Shown here piece after piece: positions 53,967-63,735 of a stretch of DNA of 64,000 nt. The notes beneath the pieces were generated by a model. It did not search any database. It was given only the letters and a program-made list of their open reading frames with translations, and was not told where the DNA came from. Source of the stretch: Pseudomonas sp. ML2-2023-3. Lineage in GTDB: Bacteria; Pseudomonadota; Gammaproteobacteria; Pseudomonadales; Pseudomonadaceae. Position numbers and translations under genes: made by a program. The stretch's first letter is position 1. Each line of letters begins with the position of its first letter. The stretch lies in contig NZ_CP146343.1 in assembly GCF_037055275.1 (NCBI RefSeq), positions 258,001 through 322,000 of the forward strand, read 5' to 3'.

Positions 53967-54444
53967 GTCGGGACTCGGGTACGTCAATCACGGCATCAGC
54001 CAGGCCGTCGCTAACGATACTGCGCCAGCGCTGCGGCGGGCTGTCGAGGTGCAGTTCAAATGCCGTGTTTTCATCGCTGCTCAACCACAACAACTGCGGC
54101 GTGACCGAACCCGCTATCAGTGGCTGATCCTGACCATCCAGCGTCAGCGCCAGTACCAGCCCCACAGGCAGTGACACCCATGGTTCGACTGCCTGCCACT
54201 GCTCACCTTCAAAGCGCATCAGTTGGTAGGCCCCGGGTTCCAGCCGCAGGCCATATTCATGCCCCTCAAGCACGGCCTTTTCGCGCAAGCCGTGGATCAG
54301 GCCAAGCAAGACGTCTGCTTCCTGACGCGCGTTGCGGCTGTTGTTGTCGCCAAGGCTGATATGCACCATCGAAACGAGCACGCCGATCAACACCATGACC
54401 ACCATCAGCTCGATCAGGGTGAAACCGGCCGCCGCTCGACGCAT
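53956..54444 (-). CDS. gspH: Type II secretion minor pseudopilin H
   Basis: Pseudopilin of 162 residues: MRRAAAGFTLIELMVVMVLIGVL, cleavage after the glycine at position 7, then a beta-rich periplasmic domain. It lies 3 bases after gspG and overlaps gspI by 11 bases. Confidence 0.9.
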   Translation of the reverse strand: MRRAAAGFTLIELMVVMVLIGVLVSMVHISLGDNNSRNARQEADVLLGLIHGLREKAVLEGHEYGLRLEPGAYQLMRFEGEQWQAVEPWVSLPVGLVLALTLDGQDQPLIAGSVTPQLLWLSSDENTAFELHLDSPPQRWRSIVSDGLADAVIDVPESRHER

Positions 54445-54447
54445 GCC

Positions 54448-54888
54448 TCAGTTGCCCCAGTTGCCGATATCGGCGCCATACCCTTCACCGCCAGGCACCC
54501 CGTCGGAGCCAAAGGAAAACAGGTCATAACCCGCCGAGCGAGTGCCCGGATTCAGGTATTGATAAGGCGTGCCCCAAGGGTCCAGCGGCATGCTTTTCAG
54601 ATACCCCTGGGGGTTCCAGTTTTTCGCCACCGGGCTGCCAGAGGGCTGTTTGGTCAGAGCTTCCAGGCCCTGCTGGGTGGAGGGGTAGTTGAAGGTATCA
54701 AGACGGTACATTTCCAGGGCGGTGGCGATCGCCTGAATATCGGTGCGCGCAGCGGTCACTTTGGCCTGGTCCGGACGGCTCATGAATTGCGGAACCACGA
54801 TGGCGCCGAGTACGCCGATAATCACCACGACCACCATGATTTCAATCAGGGTGAAGCCGCGTTGAGAGGATTTTTCAGGGAGTGTCAT
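54448..54888 (-). CDS. gspG: Type II secretion major pseudopilin G
   Basis: Main subunit of the pseudopilus, 146 residues: MTLPEKSSQRGFTLIEIMVV with the peptidase site after RG, then the diagnostic QGLEALTKQP, LDPWGTPYQYLNPG and FSFGSDGVPGGEGYGADIGNW, which carries the calcium-binding acidic loop. Gene spacing of 3 bases on each side fits the operon. Confidence 0.97.
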   Translation of the reverse strand: MTLPEKSSQRGFTLIEIMVVVVIIGVLGAIVVPQFMSRPDQAKVTAARTDIQAIATALEMYRLDTFNYPSTQQGLEALTKQPSGSPVAKNWNPQGYLKSMPLDPWGTPYQYLNPGTRSAGYDLFSFGSDGVPGGEGYGADIGNWGN

Positions 54889-54891
54889 CAG

Positions 54892-56103
54892 TCAATTCAC
54901 CAGTTGATTAAGACTAAGAATGGGCAACAGGATGGCCATGACGATCAGTAAAACCACGCCGCCCATCAGCACCAACATGATCGGTTCAAACAAGCTCACC
55001 ACCAGCGCGATGCGCGCCGCGAGGTTTTTTTCCTGTTGCTCGGCGGCGCGCGCCAGCATGCTGTCCAGCTCACCGGCGCGTTCGCCGCTGGCGATCAGGT
55101 GCAGCATCATCGGGGGGATATCGCCACTGCGCTCCAGCCCTCGGGCCAGGGTGCCGCCTTCACGTACGGAACGGGCGACATCCAGCATGCGTTGGCGAAT
55201 GGCCAGGTTGGCAATCACCGTGGCCGAGATTTCCAGGGCATCCACCAACGGCACGGCGCTCTTGCCCAAAATCGCCAGGGTGCTGGCAAAGCGTGCGGCT
55301 TCCATCGCACGCAGCACCGGGCCCACCAGCGGCAGGTTGAGTTGCAGTACATGCCAGCGCAGCTTCAGCCGGGGTTGACGCAAGGCCCAGCGAGCAGCGC
55401 CTGTACCCGCCATCAGGAGCATCAGCAGAAGCCAGCCGTAGCGGCGCAAACCGTTGCTCATGGCGATCATGGCCTGGGTCAACGGGGGCAGAGGCTGGCC
55501 GCTGTTGATAAATATTTTGACCACGTCGGGCACCACGTAACCGAGCAAAAAGCCGACGATGGCCACCGAGGCGAACATCAGGATCATTGGATAGACCAAT
55601 GCCAGCTGAATTTTCTGGCGCGAGGCCTGGCGGGCTTCGGTGTAGTCGGCCAGTTGCTCCAGCACATGGCCCAGATGGCCGCTGCGCTCACCGGCGGCCA
55701 CCGTTGCCCGAAACAGCTCCGGGAATGCACGCGGGAACGCCGATAGCGCTGTGGCCAGTGCATGACCTTCCGTGACACGGTTGCGCACGGCGGCCAAGAC
55801 GTTGCTCACCGCCGTTTTTTCACTTTGCGCGGTCACCGCGGACAAGGCTTCTTCCAGTGGCAGACCGGCATGAATCAGGGTCGCCAGCTGGCGTGTGAGC
55901 AAGGCCAGGTCAGTGACCCCAAGCCGCGTACCCGCCTGCCCATGCCGACCGCCAGGGCGGCTTTTTTTAGCCCCGCTCAAACGGGTGATGCGCAAGCCCC
56001 GCTCACGCAGTATCTGGCGTGCATGGCGAGCGCTGTCGGCCTCTTGCTGGCCTCGGCAGGTGCGTCCATTGGCGTCCTGCGCCTGATAGTCAAAGGCTGG
56101 CAT
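54892..56103 (-). CDS. gspF: Type II secretion platform protein F
   Basis: Polytopic inner-membrane protein of 403 residues with the duplicated GspF domain (first about 70-195, with LARQLATLIHAGLPLEEAL as TRQLATL; second about 270-395) and three main helices. It anchors pseudopilus assembly. It sits 2 bases after gspE. Confidence 0.95.
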   Translation of the reverse strand: MPAFDYQAQDANGRTCRGQQEADSARHARQILRERGLRITRLSGAKKSRPGGRHGQAGTRLGVTDLALLTRQLATLIHAGLPLEEALSAVTAQSEKTAVSNVLAAVRNRVTEGHALATALSAFPRAFPELFRATVAAGERSGHLGHVLEQLADYTEARQASRQKIQLALVYPMILMFASVAIVGFLLGYVVPDVVKIFINSGQPLPPLTQAMIAMSNGLRRYGWLLLMLLMAGTGAARWALRQPRLKLRWHVLQLNLPLVGPVLRAMEAARFASTLAILGKSAVPLVDALEISATVIANLAIRQRMLDVARSVREGGTLARGLERSGDIPPMMLHLIASGERAGELDSMLARAAEQQEKNLAARIALVVSLFEPIMLVLMGGVVLLIVMAILLPILSLNQLVN

Positions 56104-56105
56104 GC

Positions 56106-57578
56106 TCAGTCCGCCTGGGTGACGCGCAGCAGTTCATCGAGGCTGGTCAGGCCTTCAAGCACCAATCGCTGACCGTCTTGAAACAGGCTGGGGGAACGTT
56201 GGCGCGCCTCCCGTGCCAAGTCCGGTTCGCTGGCACCCTGGTGGATCAAATCGGCCAGGGCCGGGGTGATGCTGACCAGTTCGTAGATGCCGGTGCGCCC
56301 ACGGTAGCCTTGCTGACAGTGGCTGCAACCCTGGGCGCGATGCAGGGTCGGGGCGGCTTGGGTGTCAAGTCCCAGCCGGGTGCAGGCTGGAGGATCGGCG
56401 GGGTACGGGACTTTGCAGTCGGGACACAGGGTGCGCAGCAGGCGCTGGGCCAATACCCCGACCAGGGACGAAGCCAGCAAGTAGGCGTCGACTCCCATGT
56501 CCACCAGCCGGGTCACTGCGCCAATGGCGCTGTTGGTGTGCAGGGTCGACAGCACAAGGTGCCCGGTCAACGACGCCTGGACGGCAATTTCTGCGGTTTC
56601 GCGGTCGCGGATTTCACCCACCATGACCACATCCGGGTCCTGGCGCAAAATCGCCCGCAAGCCACGGGCGAACGTCATGTCGGCCTTGGTGTTGACCGGC
56701 GTTTGGCCGATACCCGGCAGGTGATATTCCACCGGGTCTTCGACCGTCAGAATATTGCGGTTCGGGTGGTTGAGATGGCTGAGTGCGGCATACAGGCTGG
56801 TGGTTTTGCCCGAGCCCGTGGGGCCGGTCACCAAAAAGATCCCGTGGGGACGCGCCAGGATCCGCTCAAACCGGTTCAGGGTGGCGGCGGGCATGCCCAG
56901 GCATTTGAGATCCAGGCGCCCGGCCTGCTTGTCGAGTAAACGCATCACCACGCGCTCGCCGTGGGCCGAGGGCAAGGTCGAAACCCGCACATCCACTTCA
57001 TGCCCGGCCAGGCGCAGGCTGATGCGGCCATCCTGGGGCACGCGCTTTTCAGCAATATCCAGCCGGGCCATGACCTTGATCCGTGACACCAGCAAGTTGG
57101 CCAGTTCGCGCTTGGGCCTGAGGACTTCGCGCAGTTGACCGTCGATGCGCATGCGCACCGACAGGTAATGCTCGAAGGTTTCAAGGTGTACGTCCGAGGC
57201 TTTCTCGCGCATGGCTTCGCGCAACAAGGCGTTGATCAGCCGAATGATCGGGGCATCATTTTCTTGCTCCAGCAGGTCGGCGGTCTGGGGGACTTGTTCG
57301 GCCAGGCTCATGAGGTCAAGGTCGTCGTCCAGCCCCTGGGCCACCTGCTCGGCGGCACTGTGGCCGGCGCTGTAGCTCTTGGCCAGGCGCTCGCCGAATT
57401 GCGCATCCGCGATCACCTGCACGGTCACTTCGTGGCCTGCCCAGCGCCGCACTTCGGCCAGTGCGCTCAAGGGTGTGTCTGCTCGAACCAACAGGATCGG
57501 CGGGATTGAAGAGGCGTCCAGCAGCACCCCGAAACGTCGGGCGAAGCTGAATGGCAAACGTGCGGGGATCAGAGTCAT
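56106..57578 (-). CDS. gspE: Type II secretion ATPase E
   Basis: Hexameric ATPase that drives pseudopilus assembly, 490 residues. Walker A is GPTGSGKTTSLYA at about 251-263, the Asp box ILTVEDPVEY, Walker B RQDPDVVMVGEIRDRETAE and the His box TGHLVLSTLHTNSA are present, and the four-cysteine zinc module CPDC...CSHC lies near 395-440. It overlaps gspD by 4 bases. Confidence 0.97.
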   Translation of the reverse strand: MTLIPARLPFSFARRFGVLLDASSIPPILLVRADTPLSALAEVRRWAGHEVTVQVIADAQFGERLAKSYSAGHSAAEQVAQGLDDDLDLMSLAEQVPQTADLLEQENDAPIIRLINALLREAMREKASDVHLETFEHYLSVRMRIDGQLREVLRPKRELANLLVSRIKVMARLDIAEKRVPQDGRISLRLAGHEVDVRVSTLPSAHGERVVMRLLDKQAGRLDLKCLGMPAATLNRFERILARPHGIFLVTGPTGSGKTTSLYAALSHLNHPNRNILTVEDPVEYHLPGIGQTPVNTKADMTFARGLRAILRQDPDVVMVGEIRDRETAEIAVQASLTGHLVLSTLHTNSAIGAVTRLVDMGVDAYLLASSLVGVLAQRLLRTLCPDCKVPYPADPPACTRLGLDTQAAPTLHRAQGCSHCQQGYRGRTGIYELVSITPALADLIHQGASEPDLAREARQRSPSLFQDGQRLVLEGLTSLDELLRVTQAD

Positions 57579-59500
57579 GGGCGCTGGGCTTTGGGCTGAC
57601 GCAGATCCACCGCCGATGGATCTTGCAGCCTGGCGTCGAACATTTGATTCGCTTTGCTGGGCAACAACCGAGCGTTTTTGTCTTTGCCAGCGGGCTGGCT
57701 CAGGTTGCGCAAGGTGTTGTAGCGGGCTTCGCTGATCTCACGCAGGTCCTGTTTGCTGCGCACAATGGTCGGGCGCAAAAACACCATCAGGTTGGTTTTG
57801 GTGTGGGTATCCTTGTTCCAGCGAAACAACGCACCCAGATACGGAATGCTGCGCAGCAATGGCACGCCACTCACTTGGGTGCGCACACTGTCTTTGATCA
57901 ACCCGCCAATCACGATGATTTCGCCGTCTTCAGCCAGGATGGTGCTTTTTAAAGCGCGCTTGTTGGTGATCAAATCGGTCGAGTCGATGCCTTGCAACGA
58001 AGGCGCAATCTCGGAGTTTTCCTGTGCGACTTCCAGGCGCAGCGAACTGCCATCGTTGATGTGAGGTTTGATCTTGAGACTAATGCCGATGTCCTGGCGG
58101 GTCACGGTGGTAAAGGGGTTGTTGGAATTCTCGCCAGAGCCCGTGTAGGAGCCGGTTTTGAACGGTACGTTTTGCCCCACCAGAATTTCGGCTTCCTGGT
58201 TATCCAGCGTCAGCAGGCTGGGCGTGGACAGCACATTGTTGTTGGTATCGCTGGCCAGGGCCGAGATCAGCGCATTGAAACGATCGCCGCCCACTTGCAA
58301 CACGCCTCCTTCAGGCAGTTTCGCATTGCTCGCGGACAAGGCACCGATCTGAATGTTGGTGCCGGGAAAGCTGATCCCGCCCGTGGCACCACCGGTGTTC
58401 ACTCCCCATTGCACGCCAAGGGTTTCAACAATATCCCCGGAAATTTCAACAATGGCGGCGTGGATCAACACCTGTGAGCGAGGCTGATCGAGTTGGCGCA
58501 CGATGCTTTCAAGGGTCCTGACCTGCGCGGGATCAGCCATCAGCACCAAGGCGTTCTGGCTTTGATCGGCCGCCACCATCACCTCGCGAGACGACGCTTT
58601 TTGGCTGGCACCGGCCAGGGCGGTCTCTTGCTTCATGCCTTGACCCACGGCCAGCAGTACCTCGGCCAACAGCTTGGCATCACTGTGACGCAGACGAATG
58701 ACCCGCGAGTTTTCTTGCTGGGCGTTGGCCGGTGTGTCCAGCGAACGGGCCAGCGCGCTTAAACGCTTGCGCATGGCTTCACTGCCCAAAATCACCAGAC
58801 GATTGGCCGACATGTCTGCAATCACCTGGCTGCTCGCGCCCGTGGCTTTTTTATCCAGTGACTGCTCCATGACCTTGGCGATGTCACTGGCCAGCCCATG
58901 TTTAAGCTCGACCACGGAATGGCCATAACGGGTACCGGCATCCAGCTGACGCACGATATCGGTAATACGCCGGGTATTGGCTACGGTGTCGGTGATGACC
59001 AGCGCATTGGTCGAGGCCGAAGGCCCCACATAGCCATTGTTCGACACCAGAGGCCGCAACAGGCCTGCCAGGTCGGCGGCAACGCTGGCATTGAGTTCGA
59101 TCACACGGGTAACAAATGCCTGGGCCGGGGCAGATCGGGTATCCGTATTCCCTGCCTGGGCCTTGGCCTCGGCTACTGGAATGATCAATAAACGATCACC
59201 TTGATCGATGACGGAGAACCCCTGCGCATCCAGCACTGCGTAGAACAACCGGCGCACGCCTTCCCGATCCAGTTCCTGCTCGGAGATTACCGTGATCCGC
59301 CCCTGCACCCGATGATCGAGCACCACGGTAGTGCCCAGTACCGCAGACATTTCCTGCACCACATCACGCAGCTCGGCATCCTTCATTGCCAACTTCCAGT
59401 ACTGCCCGGCGGCAGTGGCCGAGGTGTGAAACAGCAGCGCGCAGGACATGACCCCGCATGCCAAAAATTGGCCGATGCTTAACGTATTGAATGGGGTCAT
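57575..59500 (-). CDS. gspD: Type II secretion secretin D
   Basis: Outer-membrane secretin, 641 residues, with a signal peptide ending near FHTSATA (residue 30), an N0 domain (LAMKDAELRDVVQEMSAVLG), three N1-N3 repeats with VIELKH/NALVITDT-type motifs, and the C-terminal secretin domain (VPFKTGSYTGSGEN, GISLKIKPHIND, and EDGEIIVIGGLIKDS). It ends in a short basic tail. ATG 59500 lies 9 bases after gspC. Confidence 0.96.
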   Translation of the reverse strand: MTPFNTLSIGQFLACGVMSCALLFHTSATAAGQYWKLAMKDAELRDVVQEMSAVLGTTVVLDHRVQGRITVISEQELDREGVRRLFYAVLDAQGFSVIDQGDRLLIIPVAEAKAQAGNTDTRSAPAQAFVTRVIELNASVAADLAGLLRPLVSNNGYVGPSASTNALVITDTVANTRRITDIVRQLDAGTRYGHSVVELKHGLASDIAKVMEQSLDKKATGASSQVIADMSANRLVILGSEAMRKRLSALARSLDTPANAQQENSRVIRLRHSDAKLLAEVLLAVGQGMKQETALAGASQKASSREVMVAADQSQNALVLMADPAQVRTLESIVRQLDQPRSQVLIHAAIVEISGDIVETLGVQWGVNTGGATGGISFPGTNIQIGALSASNAKLPEGGVLQVGGDRFNALISALASDTNNNVLSTPSLLTLDNQEAEILVGQNVPFKTGSYTGSGENSNNPFTTVTRQDIGISLKIKPHINDGSSLRLEVAQENSEIAPSLQGIDSTDLITNKRALKSTILAEDGEIIVIGGLIKDSVRTQVSGVPLLRSIPYLGALFRWNKDTHTKTNLMVFLRPTIVRSKQDLREISEARYNTLRNLSQPAGKDKNARLLPSKANQMFDARLQDPSAVDLRQPKAQRP

Positions 59501-59509
59501 GGCATTTCT

Positions 59510-60043
59510 CTATGGCTGGCCAACAAGGGGCCGCAGATGGACTGAAGTGGCTAGCGGGTCAGGGCTGCCGGTAGCTGATGCAGGTAACACATGCCGACTG
59601 GCGGGCTTGAGCGTGAGGCGCTCTTCACGACCATTTCGCCACAGCACTACATGGCCAACCTCGACACGACGCAAAACGCTGCCACCGGGTAAAAGATCAC
59701 CTACCGAGTAAAAGCGGCTGCCTTGTGCGCCAGCCAACAGCGCTTGAGACGGGCCTTGAGTCGATACAAAACTGGCCCGCAACTGCAAGGCTTCCGCGCT
59801 CGGCACCCAGGCGGCCTGGGTGTTCAGGCCCATCACCGTGGCAATGGCTTGGGCTTTAAAAGGCTGGGCCGCAGGCACAACCGGCGCACTGACAGGAGCA
59901 AACTCGCGGGCCGGGCCCAAGGCGTCGCGATACTGCAGTTCTTGCCATGCCAGATAACTGCCATAGACCAAAGGCAATACCAGCAGCCCCCCGCTCATTG
60001 CAGATGCCCCATAACGGCTAATCACGCGCTTAAAACTGTTCAA
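59510..60043 (-). CDS. gspC: Type II secretion protein C
   Basis: Inner-membrane protein that couples the platform to the secretin. 177 residues: one helix (MSGGLLVLPLVYGSYLAW), a Pro/Ala linker and a homology-region domain with IATVMGLNTQ, QALLAGAQGSRFYSVGDLLPGGSVLRRVEVGHVVL. It lacks the PDZ or coiled-coil C-terminal domain of longer GspCs. The start is TTG 60043 behind AGGTGAGAC. It is the first gene of the operon; the 56 bases before it show no clear promoter. Confidence 0.88.
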   Translation of the reverse strand: MNSFKRVISRYGASAMSGGLLVLPLVYGSYLAWQELQYRDALGPAREFAPVSAPVVPAAQPFKAQAIATVMGLNTQAAWVPSAEALQLRASFVSTQGPSQALLAGAQGSRFYSVGDLLPGGSVLRRVEVGHVVLWRNGREERLTLKPASRHVLPASATGSPDPLATSVHLRPLVGQP

Positions 60044-60099
60044 GACTGTCTCACCTGGGTGCCTTTGCAGTCCCGCCAGGCCCTGCAGTTAATTGTGCG

Positions 60100-60612
60100 T
60101 TACGAAAACATGCGTTTAATGATGGGTCGGCCTGCACAGTGGTGCTTGATCACCGCTGCCACATGCACACTCACCAACAACACCAATACTGCGCAGGCTT
60201 GTGTATGAATAAGGGCAAATAATTCATGCAATTGGCTGTTTTCCATGGGCGCTGGGAAACTCACAATATTAAAAAAACTGATCGGTACGTCCATCATCAA
60301 AACACCTGAAACCAGAACCGTTACAACCGTCAGATACAGCAGGGTATGGATAAAAAAAGCCAGCCATGGCGCAAGATTATTAACGTCCACTGTAGCCGGA
60401 CAACCTCGACCAAAGGACACACAAAACCTGAGTATAAAAACGGGTGTCAACAGCAGCCCTAACGAAACATTCATGCTGCCAATAACTTGCTTATAACTGA
60501 CTGCCTCAGCGACAAGCCCTATATAAAAACCCGACGCCATCAACCAAATAATCAACATTGCAGAGAACCCATGGAGCACTTTCTGCAATGTCGAGTAGTT
60601 AATAGTCTTCAT
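60100..60612 (-). CDS. Cytochrome b561-family membrane protein
   Basis: Diheme electron carrier candidate, 170 residues with four helices. Histidines suitable for heme ligation are in QKVLHGFSAML (His14), AFFIHTLLY (about 89), IHTQACAVL and VSVHVAAVIKHH. The sequence is richer in A and T than its neighbours. It lies between gspC and the polysaccharide monooxygenase gene, on the same strand as both, which raises the possibility that it passes electrons to the periplasm for that enzyme; this is only context. Confidence 0.82.
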   Translation of the reverse strand: MKTINYSTLQKVLHGFSAMLIIWLMASGFYIGLVAEAVSYKQVIGSMNVSLGLLLTPVFILRFCVSFGRGCPATVDVNNLAPWLAFFIHTLLYLTVVTVLVSGVLMMDVPISFFNIVSFPAPMENSQLHELFALIHTQACAVLVLLVSVHVAAVIKHHCAGRPIIKRMFS

Positions 60613-60636
60613 CGAAGCTTATTCCCTGATCTCTTC

Positions 60637-60674
60637 AACAAACCGGGCTGTTCATGATAAACAGCCCGGTGTTG
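60637..60674 (-). terminator. Terminator after the polysaccharide monooxygenase gene
   Basis: CCGGGCTGTT at 60643-60652 pairs perfectly with AACAGCCCGG at 60660-60669; on the minus strand it runs into TTTGTT. It separates the monooxygenase gene from the cytochrome b561 gene, so the latter needs its own promoter or read-through. Confidence 0.75.
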
Positions 60675-60685
60675 TTCAGGACTGC

Positions 60686-62158
60686 TTACTTCTCAGTCCA
60701 TGCCATGTTCCAGTGCGAGCCGGTACCCGGTTCAAACTGAGTGGCTGTAGGCGAGTACTGTGCGCAGTAACCCGAAGCAGGCCACGGCTTGCACTCGTAC
60801 ACCTGGCCGTTTTTTGGCTGCAACACAGTGGTACCTGCCTTGTAAGCCTTGAAACCTTCAGGGTAGATGGCATCGTACTGCTGACCGCCACCTTCGCCGG
60901 TCAGGGTCAAGGTTTTCAACTCCTGGAAGTTTTCACGACCATCTGCACTGCTGGCAATCAGCTTTAAGGCGTGAGCACCCGGGGCGCTGCTGACGTCAAC
61001 GCTCAACGGTGCAGTGGTTGCGTTCACGTTTTGCTTGGTGTAGCCCACTTGTTTGTTGGCTTCGTTGTAGACCGTCGCTTCAACCGTAAGGTTTTTGTTG
61101 GTCATCAGGGTCAAGCCAACAGCGCCTTTGCCTTTGTCCAATACGTACTCGGCGGCAACGTCATGCACGTGCATGTAGGCGGCCGGGTCTGGAACCATCT
61201 GGGTCAGCAACTGGTAGTTGGTGACACCGCTTTGGGCCTTGGCGTAGAAGGTATTGGCACCTTTGATTGGCTCAATGACGCCTTCTTCGTTGCGAATACC
61301 GGCACGTACCGGCTTGTTGCTCGCGTTCACGGTTTGCGCCAACTTGTAGGACCAGTTTTCTGGCAAGCCTTCTGCTATGGAGTCGATGCCGATCGAGAAG
61401 CTGTATTCGGCACTTTCCGCACTGCCGGTAAAGGCTCGAGCCTTGACGGTGTCGCCTGGCAGCAATGAGTGAGTCGGCGTCAACGCTCCGACTTTGGTCC
61501 AGCCGTCAGGCGCTGCCCCTTCAGCGGTGATATTGACATCCACCACGTCGTAGAAAGCCGCCGCAGTGTCGTCTACTGTCCATGCTCCCAAAATCACGTG
61601 CTGACCCGTGCGGTCTGCCGGAATCACACAGGCGTGTTTTTTGGCTGCCGGGCCATTGCCGCCCGCTGCGCCATCGATGGGTACGCCACCGCCGCCTTCA
61701 ACGCTGCAAAACGGGGTCGTATCAAAGTCATCGCGGGTGAGGGGCCGATTAGGGTTCCAATCGGTTTTGGTGATGAAGTATTCCCACTTGGTACTTTTAT
61801 GGGCAGCGGTGTAGAACCAGCTGAATTCAATGTTGCGGTTCTTGATTTCGCTCAGATGCCAGCGGGTTGCAGACTGGGCATCCAGAGCCGAGAACATGGC
61901 ATTGCCACCGCTCGGGATCTTGCCATCGGCAGGACCAAAGGCCGGGAAGCCTTTAGGAGCTTCACCCACTGTTTGCGGTTCATATTCAGCTGGACCACAG
62001 TTGGTGTTCAGGGCCAAGCGACAGGCATACGCGCGTGACGGTGGCTCGTTCATATAACCATGTGCAACCGCCTGTTGTGACGCGAACAGTGACGCCAGTA
62101 GAGTCAGCGAAGATGCACACCCCATCAAAGCCCCAGACTTAGAAAGTGCAAATTTCAT
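60686..62158 (-). CDS. gbpA: GbpA-like chitin-binding lytic polysaccharide monooxygenase (AA10)
   Basis: Secreted copper enzyme that oxidatively cleaves chitin or related polysaccharides. The 490-residue precursor has a signal peptide whose cleavage after AVA (residue 32) exposes His33 (HGYMNEPPSRAY); with His120 (WFYTAAHKSTKWEYF) it forms the copper histidine brace. Two GbpA-type middle domains follow, with a C-terminal CBM (about 445-490, VYECKPWPASGYCAQYSPTA and GSHWNMAWTEK). GbpA proteins leave the cell by type II secretion, and a complete gsp set lies directly downstream. AAGGA precedes ATG 62158. Confidence 0.93.
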   Translation of the reverse strand: MKFALSKSGALMGCASSLTLLASLFASQQAVAHGYMNEPPSRAYACRLALNTNCGPAEYEPQTVGEAPKGFPAFGPADGKIPSGGNAMFSALDAQSATRWHLSEIKNRNIEFSWFYTAAHKSTKWEYFITKTDWNPNRPLTRDDFDTTPFCSVEGGGGVPIDGAAGGNGPAAKKHACVIPADRTGQHVILGAWTVDDTAAAFYDVVDVNITAEGAAPDGWTKVGALTPTHSLLPGDTVKARAFTGSAESAEYSFSIGIDSIAEGLPENWSYKLAQTVNASNKPVRAGIRNEEGVIEPIKGANTFYAKAQSGVTNYQLLTQMVPDPAAYMHVHDVAAEYVLDKGKGAVGLTLMTNKNLTVEATVYNEANKQVGYTKQNVNATTAPLSVDVSSAPGAHALKLIASSADGRENFQELKTLTLTGEGGGQQYDAIYPEGFKAYKAGTTVLQPKNGQVYECKPWPASGYCAQYSPTATQFEPGTGSHWNMAWTEK

Positions 62159-62504
62159 ATAAGAGTTCCTTAGTTTTTATTAGGCAGCCGTTACGACCGC
62201 TATTTTTGGCACTGCATATTCGAAGAACGCACGCAACATCACAAAAAACGATGACCGCCAAGTCATGACTTCAGCAAAGAAACATGTAGACATATTTAAC
62301 CCCCACCAAAAGCGACAATCCTTTGATGAACATGCCACCCCAAGTAATATTTTTTACTGAAACAAATAAAGCAATAGCGCTCGGATTTTACGGAGGCGTA
62401 TCGAAATGTATGTAGGAAACTTCCTGCAAGGATGTAGGAGTATGAATTAGTTATTCAATAGCCATTGTCACAGCCATAACCCATAACTGATGCAAATAGC
62501 AGTC
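62159..62504. other. AT-rich upstream region of the monooxygenase gene
   Basis: This 346-base stretch has no supported gene. It is visibly AT-rich and must contain the promoter of the minus-strand monooxygenase gene, but I could not assign convincing -35 and -10 boxes. A short dyad, TAGGAAACTTCCT, lies around 62412-62424 beside the repeated word ATGTAGGA. Confidence 0.5.
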
Positions 62505-62536
62505 AAAAAAAACCCCGGCATTCGCCAGGGTTTTTT
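62505..62536 (-). terminator. hemE terminator
   Basis: AAAAAAAACCCCGGC at 62505-62519 pairs with GCCAGGGTTTTTT at 62525-62536 with one bulged A around ATTC; on the minus strand the T tract follows the hairpin, 11 bases after hemE. Confidence 0.9.
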
Positions 62537-62547
62537 AAAAGTCGAGC

Positions 62548-63615
62548 TTACTCGTGATACTGCCCCGAGAACTCGTGCACCGCGCTGATGAAGGCGCCTG
62601 CGTGTTCCGGCTTCACTTCCGGGGTGATGCCGTGACCCAGGTTGAACACATGGCCCGAACCCTTGCCGTAGCTGGCCAGGATGCGCTTGACCTCGGTGCG
62701 GATTGCTTCCGGGTTTGCGTACAGCACGGTCGGGTCCATGTTGCCTTGCAGCGCAACCTTGTTGCCCACTCGCTTGCGGGCTTCGCCCAGGTCGCAGGTC
62801 CAGTCCAGACCCAGCGCATCGGCGCCTGCATCGGCAATGCTCTCCAGCCACAGACCACCGTTCTTGGTGAACAGGATGACCGGCACTTTGCGGCCTTCGT
62901 GCTCGCGGATCAGGCCGCTGACGATTTTGCGCATATAAGCCAGGGAGAACTCCTGGTACGCCGCAGACGACAGGTTGCCGCCCCAGGTATCGAAGATCTG
63001 CACCGCTTGCGCACCGGCCAGGATCTGCCCGTTGAGGTAAGAAGTGACCGACTGCGCCAGTTTGTCGAGCAACAAGTGCATGGCTTGCGGGGTGTCGTAG
63101 AGCATGGCCTTGGTTTTACGGAAGTCCTTGGAGGAGCCGCCTTCAACCATGTAGGTGGCCAAAGTCCACGGGCTGCCGGAGAAGCCGATCAGGGGCACGC
63201 GACCATTCAGTTCCTTGCGGATGGTGCTGACGGCGTTCATCACGTAGCCGAGGTCTTTTTGCGGATCGGGAATCGGCAACGCTTCGATGTCGGCCAGGGT
63301 GCTGACGACTTTTTTGAAGCGGGGACCTTCGCCGGTCTCGAAATACAGGCCCTGGCCCATGGCATCGGGGATGGTCAGGATGTCGGAGAACAGGATGGCC
63401 GCATCCAGCTGCGGGAAACGGTCCAGAGGCTGCATGGTGACTTCACACGCGAATTCGGCGTTCTTGCACAGGCTCATGAAGTCGCCGGCCTTGGCGCGGC
63501 TGGCACGGTACTCCGGCAGGTAGCGACCGGCCTGACGCATCATCCACACAGGGGTTACGTCTACGGGTTGCTTGAGCAAAGCGCGAAGGAAACGGTCATT
63601 CTTGAGAACAGTCAT
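62548..63615 (-). CDS. hemE: Uroporphyrinogen decarboxylase
   Basis: Heme-pathway enzyme that removes four carboxyl groups from uroporphyrinogen III to give coproporphyrinogen III, in the cytoplasm. The 355-residue protein has the signatures [16 protein letters not shown] (N-terminal), [12 protein letters not shown] with the substrate-binding aspartate, [16 protein letters not shown] and [11 protein letters not shown] 63615 is the family start ([16 protein letters not shown]). The gene follows gltD on the same strand, as in P. aeruginosa, but a terminator lies between them. Confidence 0.98.
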   Translation of the reverse strand: MTVLKNDRFLRALLKQPVDVTPVWMMRQAGRYLPEYRASRAKAGDFMSLCKNAEFACEVTMQPLDRFPQLDAAILFSDILTIPDAMGQGLYFETGEGPRFKKVVSTLADIEALPIPDPQKDLGYVMNAVSTIRKELNGRVPLIGFSGSPWTLATYMVEGGSSKDFRKTKAMLYDTPQAMHLLLDKLAQSVTSYLNGQILAGAQAVQIFDTWGGNLSSAAYQEFSLAYMRKIVSGLIREHEGRKVPVILFTKNGGLWLESIADAGADALGLDWTCDLGEARKRVGNKVALQGNMDPTVLYANPEAIRTEVKRILASYGKGSGHVFNLGHGITPEVKPEHAGAFISAVHEFSGQYHE

Positions 63616-63662
63616 GTCAGCATCCGGAAAAAAAGTGGGGGCATTTTCTCAGAGACGGACGC

Positions 63663-63690
63663 AAAAGGCACGGCAAGTGCCGTGCCTTTT
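63663..63690 (-). terminator. gltD terminator
   Basis: AAAAGGCACGGCA at 63663-63675 pairs perfectly with TGCCGTGCCTTTT at 63678-63690. On the minus strand it ends in TTTT and lies between gltD and hemE. Confidence 0.85.
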
Positions 63691-63735
63691 ATCTATCGGG
63701 GCGATTTGTCGCGGTTTAACCCACAAATACAATTT

